Part shown: positions 1 through 6,472 of the stretch, piece after piece | Position numbering within the stretch: position 1 is the stretch's first letter | Layout of the letters: each line of letters opens with the position of its first letter | Translations under genes and position numbers: made by a program | Source: Bacteroidales bacterium | GTDB taxonomy: Bacteria; Bacteroidota; Bacteroidia; Bacteroidales; SM23-62 | DNA: 7,555 nt | Direction: 5' to 3' | Assembly (NCBI GenBank): GCA_016783865.1 | Contig: JADHVS010000205.1 | Span: 1 to 7,555, forward strand | The notes under the pieces: generated by a model | Seen by the model: the letters and a program-made list of their open reading frames with translations, nothing else | What the model was told of the DNA's origin: nothing | Database searches by the model: none

Positions 1-33
1 AGACAGGTAGACTGTGGTTAACGATGTCTTCAT
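1..33 (-). CDS. Start of a third efflux-operon gene, possibly the outer-membrane channel (partial)
   Basis: Reading leftward, an ATG at 33 opens a frame of 11 codons (MKTSLTTVYLS) that runs off the window edge. An AAGG at 41-44 sits 7 nt upstream as a plausible SD, and the RND permease stop codon lies only 16 nt before the ATG. The tight spacing and common strand suggest an operon continuation. The residues, one Lys followed by a mildly hydrophobic stretch, would suit the start of an export signal. The missing partner of an adaptor/permease pair is a TolC-type outer-membrane factor, so that is the leading guess. Eleven residues cannot prove identity, and the frame could also be a chance ORF. 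Confidence 0.4.
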   Translation of the reverse strand, partial: MKTSLTTVYLS

Positions 34-49
34 TGTAATACCTTGAAAA

Positions 50-3000
50 TCAGATTAATTGTTCAAAAGATTGTTCTTTAACAGCCCGCTCGACGGATTC
101 CCGGGTTGGTAGAATCCCGGTTCTGAATTTTACTATTTGCCGGTTAAGACTATTGATTAATACCAGTAGAACCGGCAGTACCAGCAATGTAATAAAAGTA
201 GCCACCAGCACGCCATAAGCCACAGAAATCGCCATGGGAACAGTATGCTGAGCGTTGGGATCATTGGCCAGGATTAGTGGGAACAGGCCCGCCATTGTGG
301 TAAGTGAAGTCAGGACAATCGGACGGAAACGGGAAACACCAGCCTGAAATACGGCTTCCATAAATTTTACTTTCTCGCGCAATTTTCGGTTCAGGGTATT
401 GATCAGAACAATTGAATCGTTCACCATTATTCCCAGTAGAGCAATGACCCCGAAATAGGACGGCATATCAATAGCCTGTCCATGAATGGCGTGACCCCAC
501 CCGATGCCGATCAATCCCAGTGGCAACAAGCCCAGGATTAGAAAAGCTTGAACAAATGAGCGAAAAGTGAAGGCAATGATCGCAAAAAGAACTATCATAA
601 CTGGTGGGATGATTGCCAGCATGGATTGCTGTGTTTCCCGCATCCGTTCCTTGCGTCCGCCAAAATAATATTGCATCCCGGGATACTTAGATTCAATCTT
701 TGGTAGTATTTTCTGTTCAATCTCATTCTTGATTTCATTGATATTAACCGATTTATTGAGGGCGTCCGCCTCTACCGTAACTTCACGACGGCCGTTAATG
801 TGATTGATCGTCGTAACCGAACGCTCAAACTCAAGATAGGCAATACCTTTCAAGGGGACAGACAGACCCTGGGTGGTTCGGATACGCATATTTTCCAGAC
901 TGCCAATTGAGGAACGATCCTCAAGGTTATAGCGCACCCAGATCTTAATTTCATCCAGGCCACGATTTATCCGCTGGACTTCTGCCCCAAAGAAACCGCT
1001 ACGCACTTGGCTCATTACTGTCTGGAGGTCGAGACCCAGTAAAAAAGCTTTGTCTTTCAAAGTAATCTTAATCTCCCGCATGCCTACCTGATTGTTATCA
1101 ATAACATTTTTGAGATCGGATAATTGTTTTAATTCATTTTTTAAATCAGTCACTGCCCCGTTTATATCTTCCAGGTTGTTGCTTAACAGGGAAACAGACA
1201 CTGGTTTTCCGTAATGGCTTTCTTCCACATAATTGATCCGCTCCGCATCCGCAATTGTGCCCGTTTTTTTCCGCATGGCATTCGAGAAATCTGTAGAAGC
1301 AAAGGACCTATCTTTTGTATCGATCAGATTAACATATATTTCACCCGTACAGGCGGAGGTAATCTGCTTGACGATACTGGTGACGACTTCTTTGCCTTCT
1401 TTTTCTTTGTATTTATTGGCGACAAAGCGAGCCGATTGCTCGATTTTATCTAAAGCCGCCACAGTGAAACTTTCCGGTGTGCCCGCGGGCATTTCCAGTT
1501 TAACGGAGGTATAATTATTATTCTCAAACCCGCTGGACCCCACCTGAATTACACCGCCCTTCATTCCACCGATGGTGATGATGAAAAGGCCGGTCACGGT
1601 CAACAGTGCCAGCAACTTGTTTCTCAGAGCCCGTTTTAATAGCGGGGCATATAATCGATCCCGGAAGCTGGCCGTAAGCTTGGTAACATATTTTTCCATT
1701 CGTGAAGATTTACGATCGGCTTTAAGGGCGGCGGAATGAGCTATGTGCGCCGGTAGGATTAGAGCGCCTTCCACTAGCGATACCGCCAGGGCAGCGATGA
1801 CCACGAAAGCCATTTCCTTGAACATCTGTCCGATCATGCCCTCCACCATCAGCAGAGCGGAGAATGCTACGATGGTCGTCAGTACCGCGGAAAAAACTGC
1901 CGGTAAAACTTCCAGGGCGCCATCGATGGCCGCCCGGACGGGTTTCTTGCCCCGTTCGAAATGTTGAAAAATATTTTCCCCGATTACAATTCCGTCGTCC
2001 ACCAGAATCCCCACCACCAGGATCATCCCGAATAATGATATGCGGTTGAGAGTCAAACCGTAAACTGCGGCCAGACCAAACATCCCCATGAATGACAGAG
2101 GAATAGCGATTGCTACCCAGAATGACATCCGTATGTTTAAAAAGACCGAGAGGAAGACCATTACCATGATGAATCCGAGAATGCCATTACTCAGCAGGAT
2201 ATCCTGCATGGTTTTAATACCAATAGAATTATTTATGATGATCGATGCCTGGATAGCCCCATTCTGTTGATTGAAGTGCGTCACATATTCTTCGATCGTT
2301 TGAGCGATATAAATTATATCTTCCGTGGCTGTGTACTGAACGGTTATCACCACCGCCGGACTGCCATCCACATAAACGCGGTCTGGCTCATCGGACCATT
2401 TATCGCGGACATTGGCAATATCGCTGAGGCGAACAATTGCGCCGGATTGGGAAGTGCGCAAAACAATGTTCTGCAAGTCAGCGGCATAGAATTTTTTCTG
2501 GGTTGTGCGGATAAATAATTCCTCATCTGCCCCGCGAATGATGCCCCCGGTAAGATCGATGTTGGCGGATTTGATAGCCGCCACGGCCTCGTTAAAAGTC
2601 AGATTGTAGGTTAGTAAGTCCGCCTCACGAAAAGCGATCTCGATTTCTTCATCCGGGAAACCGCTGATGACCGTTTTTGAGATTCCATCAATTGCCCGCA
2701 GATCGTCTTCAATTTCACGGGCCTTTACTTTCAGAATCTTCAGGTCGACGTTGCCACTGATCATGAAGTCGACGGCTTTAGAGCGAAATTCCCACTTGCT
2801 CACATTAGGTGGTTCCATTCCAGCGGGAAATGAACTGACCCCATCAATGGCGTTTTTTACATCCTGCAGTACAACATCGGAATCGAAACCACTGATAATT
2901 TCCACTGTGATGTTACCGATGTTTTCGCGGGATCGGGAGCTGATCTTTTTTATCCCGGTGATACCTTTCAGATTATCCTCGATTTTAAGGACCACTCCCT

Positions 3001-3184
3001 CCTCGATCTCCTGGGGAGATGCACCGGGGTACACGGCAGATATCAAAATTACGCCCGGATCGACCTGGGGCATCATTGTTGAGCGCAAACTGGTAAATCC
3101 GAAATAACCCAGCACTACAATCAGCAGAATAACAACGTTACCTGCCGTCGGGTACTTGATAAAATATTCGATCAATCGTTTCAT
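50..3184 (-). CDS. RND-family multidrug-efflux-type permease (inner membrane, proton-driven)
   Basis: This 1044-residue protein has the usual length and plan of a HAE1/AcrB-type RND permease, the inner-membrane pump of a tripartite efflux complex. TM1 is about 12-32. A large periplasmic loop spans about 33-328, with the family pattern VYPGASPQEIEEGV at 51-64. TM2-TM6 span about 330-480, TM7 about 522-540, a second periplasmic loop about 541-853, and TM8-TM12 about 854-1010. TM4 carries the paired aspartates D396/D397 (VGILVDDGIV) that match the proton-relay pair of AcrB. TM10 reads GIMVNDSIVL (918-927), so the relay lysine of AcrB is absent; the VNDS form is familiar from non-AcrB branches. 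The ATG at 3184 has an AGGA SD at 3191-3194, six nt away. It follows the adaptor gene by 38 nt, in one operon. The substrate cannot be read from sequence. Confidence 0.96.
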   Translation of the reverse strand: MKRLIEYFIKYPTAGNVVILLIVVLGYFGFTSLRSTMMPQVDPGVILISAVYPGASPQEIEEGVVLKIEDNLKGITGIKKISSRSRENIGNITVEIISGFDSDVVLQDVKNAIDGVSSFPAGMEPPNVSKWEFRSKAVDFMISGNVDLKILKVKAREIEDDLRAIDGISKTVISGFPDEEIEIAFREADLLTYNLTFNEAVAAIKSANIDLTGGIIRGADEELFIRTTQKKFYAADLQNIVLRTSQSGAIVRLSDIANVRDKWSDEPDRVYVDGSPAVVITVQYTATEDIIYIAQTIEEYVTHFNQQNGAIQASIIINNSIGIKTMQDILLSNGILGFIMVMVFLSVFLNIRMSFWVAIAIPLSFMGMFGLAAVYGLTLNRISLFGMILVVGILVDDGIVIGENIFQHFERGKKPVRAAIDGALEVLPAVFSAVLTTIVAFSALLMVEGMIGQMFKEMAFVVIAALAVSLVEGALILPAHIAHSAALKADRKSSRMEKYVTKLTASFRDRLYAPLLKRALRNKLLALLTVTGLFIITIGGMKGGVIQVGSSGFENNNYTSVKLEMPAGTPESFTVAALDKIEQSARFVANKYKEKEGKEVVTSIVKQITSACTGEIYVNLIDTKDRSFASTDFSNAMRKKTGTIADAERINYVEESHYGKPVSVSLLSNNLEDINGAVTDLKNELKQLSDLKNVIDNNQVGMREIKITLKDKAFLLGLDLQTVMSQVRSGFFGAEVQRINRGLDEIKIWVRYNLEDRSSIGSLENMRIRTTQGLSVPLKGIAYLEFERSVTTINHINGRREVTVEADALNKSVNINEIKNEIEQKILPKIESKYPGMQYYFGGRKERMRETQQSMLAIIPPVMIVLFAIIAFTFRSFVQAFLILGLLPLGLIGIGWGHAIHGQAIDMPSYFGVIALLGIMVNDSIVLINTLNRKLREKVKFMEAVFQAGVSRFRPIVLTSLTTMAGLFPLILANDPNAQHTVPMAISVAYGVLVATFITLLVLPVLLVLINSLNRQIVKFRTGILPTRESVERAVKEQSFEQLI

Positions 3185-3190
3185 TTAATT

Positions 3191-3194
3191 TCCT
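3191..3194 (-). promoter_or_regulatory. SD sequence of the RND permease
   Basis: AGGA on the minus strand, six nt before the ATG at 3184. It supports this start codon within the 38-nt gap after the adaptor gene. Confidence 0.7.
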
Positions 3195-3222
3195 GTGACC
3201 AGTAAAGTATATCTACTGAGAA

Positions 3223-4329
3223 TTATAGCGTTTTAACTTGAAGACCATCATACAAATTTTGAGTTTTGGTAGAAAGGTTCATTCCATTTTCCAAACCGGT
3301 CACAAAGGCAATATTGCCGCGCACAGCGATTATATTTACCGACCGTTCGTGAATTATATCGTCAGCCACTATTAAAACCGAGTTGGCATTGGTAATAATT
3401 TTACGAGGTATTTCAACTGCCAGTACGACCGTTGATGTATTAATTGAGCCCTGCAAATACTGGCCTGCTTTTAAATCGGTCCCGGCCACGGTTATATATA
3501 TGTTTACCATTTGCGATGCCGGATCCAGGCTGTTGCCGATTCTGGTTACGGTGCCGGTCCATTCGGTGGCCCTATTACCATCATAAAGGTCAACCTGGTC
3601 ACCAAGGGCAACATACCCGATTTCCTCAACCGAAACCTGTGTTTCCAGATCGTAGAAATCGGTGTTGATAAATTCACCCAGCTTCTGACCATTCATTACC
3701 AGCGTCCCTGGTTTAATATTGCTCTGGATTACGATTCCGTCAAATGGTGCGTATAAAGTGTATTTGCTCAGGCGGGTTTCCTGAACCTTAATCTCATAAT
3801 AATTCTGATAGATTCCCCGGCCGGCCACGAATAATTTTTCCCGATCCCTGCTGTGTTCCGGTAGCGGTTCAACGGGTCGGTCAATTTGATATTGATTCAG
3901 GTATTCTTCCCAGAGGGCATAATTTTCTGGGTGATCGAATTTCAGGTCTGGTAAAAGTTGAGCAATTTTCATTAGCAGGATGCTACGCTGGGCCATCAAC
4001 CCCAGCTCGGCTTCCTCCGAACGAATTTGCAACATTGGTTCACCCTGCCGGTAGGTGGCGCCTTCCAGAAACGACTTTGGTGTTGCTTCCAGAACACCAC
4101 TGACTTCAGCGGAAATCTGAACATGTTCCCGAGCTGTCAGTTTACCGATAACGGCTACCTGTAATTGAATATTATCATTATTTACCTCAATCGTGCTGAT
4201 TGTAGGCCGGGTGTCAAAATTTGGTTTTCTCTGCGGCGCCTTCCGGGAGGCAATTAACAGAACAGTTATAATTAAAGCGATGGTTAATACTCCGGAAGCG
4301 GTAATAATTCTTTTTAATGATTGATTCAT
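3223..4329 (-). CDS. RND efflux periplasmic adaptor (membrane fusion protein)
   Basis: This 368-residue HlyD/AcrA-type adaptor would bridge the RND permease and an outer-membrane channel in the periplasm. Residues about 9-27 form one N-terminal hydrophobic segment after a basic start. There is no lipobox cysteine, so membrane anchoring by this helix or signal-peptidase I cleavage is more likely than lipidation. The first half of the lipoyl-like domain is about 60-104 (VQISAEVSGVLEA at 70-82). The alpha-hairpin is about 105-188 and fairly short. The second lipoyl half is about 189-220 (YAPFDGIVIQSNIKPG). A beta-barrel follows at about 225-300 and a membrane-proximal domain to the C terminus. 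The ATG at 4329 has a GAGGA SD at 4336-4340, six nt away. It is the first gene of the leftward operon, 38 nt before the permease. Family assignment is firm; the transported compound is unknown. Confidence 0.93.
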   Translation of the reverse strand: MNQSLKRIITASGVLTIALIITVLLIASRKAPQRKPNFDTRPTISTIEVNNDNIQLQVAVIGKLTAREHVQISAEVSGVLEATPKSFLEGATYRQGEPMLQIRSEEAELGLMAQRSILLMKIAQLLPDLKFDHPENYALWEEYLNQYQIDRPVEPLPEHSRDREKLFVAGRGIYQNYYEIKVQETRLSKYTLYAPFDGIVIQSNIKPGTLVMNGQKLGEFINTDFYDLETQVSVEEIGYVALGDQVDLYDGNRATEWTGTVTRIGNSLDPASQMVNIYITVAGTDLKAGQYLQGSINTSTVVLAVEIPRKIITNANSVLIVADDIIHERSVNIIAVRGNIAFVTGLENGMNLSTKTQNLYDGLQVKTL

Positions 4330-4335
4330 CGTTAA

Positions 4336-4340
4336 TCCTC
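4336..4340 (-). promoter_or_regulatory. SD sequence of the adaptor gene
   Basis: GAGGA on the minus strand, six nt before the ATG at 4329. It is a strong match and fixes the adaptor start. Confidence 0.8.
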
Positions 4341-4370
4341 AAATGTTAATTAATCAGCATTGAATGCAGG

Positions 4371-4383
4371 CGGATATTATCCG
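4371..4383. promoter_or_regulatory. 13-bp perfect dyad overlapping the putative adaptor -10
   Basis: CGGATA-T-TATCCG is a perfect inverted repeat with a one-base centre. It overlaps the likely -10 hexamer of the adaptor promoter (4376-4381), so a protein bound here could block initiation. A second, unrelated dyad, GCATT-G-AATGC, lies at 4357-4367, between the -10 and the SD. Function is inferred from position only; short dyads also occur by chance. Confidence 0.35.
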
Positions 4384-4404
4384 GTTCCCCTTTAAGGACG
4401 AAAA
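4376..4404 (-). promoter_or_regulatory. Putative promoter of the efflux operon (weak -35, good -10)
   Basis: Reading leftward, GATAAT at 4381-4376 matches five of six bases of the sigma-70 -10 consensus. At a 17-bp spacer the -35 position (4404-4399) reads TTTTCG, a poor match. The upstream TTGTTT at 4408-4403 would need a 21-bp spacer. A weak -35 with activator-type boxes directly upstream (proximal edge 4413, eight bp away) fits an activator-dependent promoter. The untranslated leader would be about 40 nt. This is inference from pattern only. Confidence 0.45.
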
Positions 4405-4412
4405 ACAATTAG

Positions 4413-4441
4413 ACGAACGTGGGCTGTGAGCAATAAACGTG
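4413..4441 (-). promoter_or_regulatory. Tandem LytTR-type boxes facing the efflux operon
   Basis: On the minus strand, CACGTTTAT (4441-4433) and CACGTTCGT (4421-4413) form a direct repeat with a 20-bp period and an 11-bp spacer. On the plus strand the shared core is AACGTGGG at 4416-4423 and 4436-4443. Each nonamer matches the published LytTR-domain consensus [TA][AC][CA]GTTN[AG][TG] at eight of nine positions, failing only at the first base. Known sites are direct repeats separated by about 12-13 bp, so the spacing is close. The pair lies just upstream of the putative adaptor promoter, on the same helical face two turns apart. Confidence 0.6.
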
Positions 4442-4468
4442 GGTAAAAGCAAGATAAGCAGCATATTG

Positions 4469-4498
4469 GCCGTTCATCCTGTAAAAGGACCTGTTCAT
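4469..4498 (+). promoter_or_regulatory. Tandem LytTR-type boxes facing the kinase/regulator operon
   Basis: GCCGTTCAT (4469-4477) and CCTGTTCAT (4490-4498) form a direct repeat, with core GTTCATC at 4472 and 4493, a 21-bp period and a 12-bp spacer. They match the LytTR consensus at eight and seven of nine positions, and the spacer equals the classical value. The pair points toward the kinase gene, opposite to the pair at 4413-4441. This suggests autoregulation by the LytTR protein encoded downstream. Binding is inferred, not shown. Confidence 0.55.
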
Positions 4499-4568
4499 CG
4501 CTGGCGTGTCCCCGAATCTCTAAAATTGCGGGAAAGATTATTGTCACGGTGATAGTTTCCACTATGTT
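4498..4568 (+). promoter_or_regulatory. Putative promoter region of the kinase/regulator operon (two candidates)
   Basis: Two readings are possible. First, TAAAAT at 4521-4526 is a five-of-six -10 match whose 17-bp-spaced -35 position (4498-4503, TCGCTG) is poor and touches the proximal LytTR-type box, as expected for an activated promoter. Second, TTGTCA at 4541-4546 with a 16-bp spacer and TATGTT at 4563-4568 is a better unaided sigma-70 match and would give a leader of only about 20 nt. The sequence alone does not decide between them. Confidence 0.4.
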
Positions 4569-4594
4569 TTTCAAAGCAAATACAAGTTCTTAAG

Positions 4595-5689
4595 ATGGGC
4601 GGGACGGTAAATACCAGTTTCCCGGTCAAGGGATTATTTGAAAAGCGCTGGGTTCAGCATCTATTGTTTTGGTTGGCGTACATGACTCTGTTTTCTTCTT
4701 TTCATATGTCACGAGGCATCAGCGAAGGCGAGGGGTTGACGGTTGCCTTGTTTGAGTTAGTTCACCTGTCTGGATTAGTGATGGCGGTTTATCTAAATCT
4801 TAGAATTTTAATTCCCCGCTATATTGATCAGAAAAAATATTTGCAATACACCATTATGCTGCTGGCAGCGACGCTGCTAATATCAATCATGATTAATTTT
4901 ATCATCGAGGTGTTTCTGCCGGACCCACCATTATTTAAAGGTGCCAGACGACACCGGATAAATAAAGGAATAGAATTTTTTGTCTTTATGTATATGATGG
5001 TTCAGTTCTTTTTTGTTGCCGTCACCTCTTTCCTGCATTATATCAAGGAATCGGCACGGCTCAATGAAATCGCTCTGCGGGTCAAGGACCTGGAAAGCAG
5101 CAAACTGCAGACGGAACTGGACTCACTGAAAGCCCAGATTAATCCCCATTTTCTCTTCAATACCCTGAACAATATTTATTCACACAGTTTATTTAAATCG
5201 GAACAAACCCCGGAGATGATTCTGAAATTATCCGGTCTGATGAATTATATGATTTATGAATGTCAGGATGCCAGGGTTCCGCTATCCAAAGAAATTGAAT
5301 TCATTAAAAATTTCATGGCGCTGGAAAAGGTTCGCATTGACGAAAGCGTAAAAATCAGCCTGAATATAACCATCCCGGAAAACGGGCACGAGGTAGCCCC
5401 CCTCCTGTTTATTCCATTACTGGAAAATGCTTTCAAATACGGGGTCAATATCCGGGAAGGATCACCATATATCAATATGGACCTGAGTGTTTCCGAGAAC
5501 GATATTCTGGAAATGGTAATTGAAAATCTGTTTGATGAACCGATTGCCGGGCAGGAAGATGTGCCCGGCGGCATTGGTTTGGAGAATGTCCGTAAACGCC
5601 TGGAATTGATTTATCCCGGTAAGCATGAAATGGAGATTGTTGATAAAGATGGTAAATTCCGGGTGAATTTAAGAATTGACTTGAGGTGA
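4595..5689 (+). CDS. LytS/YehU-type sensor histidine kinase, four TM segments
   Basis: This 364-residue membrane kinase should phosphorylate the LytTR regulator encoded six nt downstream. Four hydrophobic segments lie at about 20-38, 49-68, 85-107 and 127-148. There is no sizeable extracellular domain, so the signal is probably sensed in or at the membrane. A likely coiled coil follows at about 150-180. The His_kinase (PF06580-type) H-box is LKAQINPHFLFNTLNN (178-193), with H185 the likely phospho-acceptor. The N-box is PLLENAFKYG (274-283, N278) and the glycine-rich ATP lid is GGIGLENVRKRL (325-336). The only usable start is the ATG at 4595: the frame is open back to a TAG at 4553-4555 but lacks other starts. 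No good SD precedes it, unlike the neighbouring genes. The short outer loop near 108-126 is rich in basic residues (RRHR at 118-121). Confidence 0.93.
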   Translation: MGGTVNTSFPVKGLFEKRWVQHLLFWLAYMTLFSSFHMSRGISEGEGLTVALFELVHLSGLVMAVYLNLRILIPRYIDQKKYLQYTIMLLAATLLISIMINFIIEVFLPDPPLFKGARRHRINKGIEFFVFMYMMVQFFFVAVTSFLHYIKESARLNEIALRVKDLESSKLQTELDSLKAQINPHFLFNTLNNIYSHSLFKSEQTPEMILKLSGLMNYMIYECQDARVPLSKEIEFIKNFMALEKVRIDESVKISLNITIPENGHEVAPLLFIPLLENAFKYGVNIREGSPYINMDLSVSENDILEMVIENLFDEPIAGQEDVPGGIGLENVRKRLELIYPGKHEMEIVDKDGKFRVNLRIDLR

Positions 5690-5690
5690 T
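5683..5690 (+). promoter_or_regulatory. Strong SD of the response regulator, overlapping the kinase stop
   Basis: GAGGTGAT is an eight-base match to the anti-SD complement, five nt before the ATG at 5696. The kinase stop TGA (5687-5689) lies inside it. Ribosomes finishing the kinase therefore unload on the regulator's SD, which suggests translational coupling and probably more regulator than kinase. Confidence 0.85.
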
Positions 5691-5695
5691 TTCCG

Positions 5696-6442
5696 ATGTC
5701 TTCTGCCGCCAACCTGACCTGTATCATCGTTGACGATGAAATGCCCGCCCGTCGGGTCGTGAGGAAATACCTCGAAGATGTACCCAGTGTCACCATCCTG
5801 GCCGAATGCAAGAACGCTTTCGAAGCCCTGGAAGCTCTACATAATCACCAACCCGATCTGATTTTTCTGGACATTAACATGCCTAAGCTCAGTGGGCTCA
5901 ATTTTCTCAGGACGCTCAATAATCCACCGCTGGTGATTATAACCACTGCTTATCGGGAACATGCTATCGATGGTTTCGACCTGGATGTGATTGATTACCT
6001 CCACAAACCATTCGCCCTGGAGCGCTTTCTGCGGGCGCTGGAAAAGGCCCGCGCCCGCCTAACGCCCCAACCGACGGAAACCATCGTCAAGCTTTCTGAA
6101 TCGGCTAAGACCGGGGACCAGTTTATCTTTGTCAAAGAGGATAAAAAAATGGTGCGGGTGGACCTGCGGGATATTCTCTACTTGGAAGCGGTGGGCGACT
6201 ACGTGCGGGTGGTGACCGCCCGCAAAGCCCTTGTTACTTACATGTCACTCAAGAAAATGGAGGATTTGCTGGCCCCGGAGCGTTTCCCGCGGATTCATAA
6301 ATCATATATAGTCAATATTGCCCATATTGATTCAATCGAGGCTAACCGTGTCCGCATCCGAGAAGACAGTCTGCCGGTGGGCGCCAGTTACCGGGGCGAT
6401 TTTATGAAACTGGTGGACGGTTTCATGGCGGGGAAGAAATAG
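5696..6442 (+). CDS. LytTR-family response regulator
   Basis: This 248-residue cytoplasmic regulator has an N-terminal receiver domain (about 7-122) and a C-terminal LytTR DNA-binding domain (about 140-240). Receiver landmarks are the acidic pair D13/D14, the phospho-acceptor D59 in FLDINMP, T83/T84 and K104 in the HKPF turn. LytTR landmarks are the DILYLEAVGDYVRV strand region (159-172) and FPRIHKSYIVNIAHI (197-211), both typical of the fold. It is the cognate partner of the upstream kinase: six-nt gap and an SD overlapping the kinase stop. LytTR proteins bind paired direct repeats with GTT cores, and two such pairs occur in the divergent region about 1.2 kb upstream. It is therefore the likely regulator of the efflux operon and of itself. 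GC is high here: 37 of 60 bases at 6181-6240. Confidence 0.95.
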   Translation: MSSAANLTCIIVDDEMPARRVVRKYLEDVPSVTILAECKNAFEALEALHNHQPDLIFLDINMPKLSGLNFLRTLNNPPLVIITTAYREHAIDGFDLDVIDYLHKPFALERFLRALEKARARLTPQPTETIVKLSESAKTGDQFIFVKEDKKMVRVDLRDILYLEAVGDYVRVVTARKALVTYMSLKKMEDLLAPERFPRIHKSYIVNIAHIDSIEANRVRIREDSLPVGASYRGDFMKLVDGFMAGKK

Positions 6443-6462
6443 ATTTTGCCTAAATATCTATT

Positions 6463-6472
6463 AGTGATCACT
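6463..6472. repeat. 10-bp perfect palindrome at the convergent gene junction
   Basis: AGTGATCACT lies across the last codons of the HNH gene and the 25-nt gap after the response regulator stop. It has no loop and no adjoining T-tract, so it is not a convincing terminator. No other terminator is visible between the two convergent genes. Confidence 0.3.

Noticed and set aside
2667..3107. 146-codon plus-strand frame antisense to the RND permease
   Set aside because: It lies wholly within a well-supported gene on the other strand, with serine/isoleucine-rich content typical of a shadow frame.
4346..4353. TTAATTAA palindrome upstream of the adaptor SD
   Set aside because: An eight-base AT palindrome in AT-rich leader DNA is easily due to chance.
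4392..4574. 60-codon minus-strand frame in the divergent control region
   Set aside because: It overlaps the paired boxes and both promoter candidates, has no clear domain or SD, and its composition looks like translated non-coding sequence.
5263..5574. 103-codon minus-strand frame inside the kinase gene
   Set aside because: It is antisense to the conserved kinase N-box region and has no features of its own.
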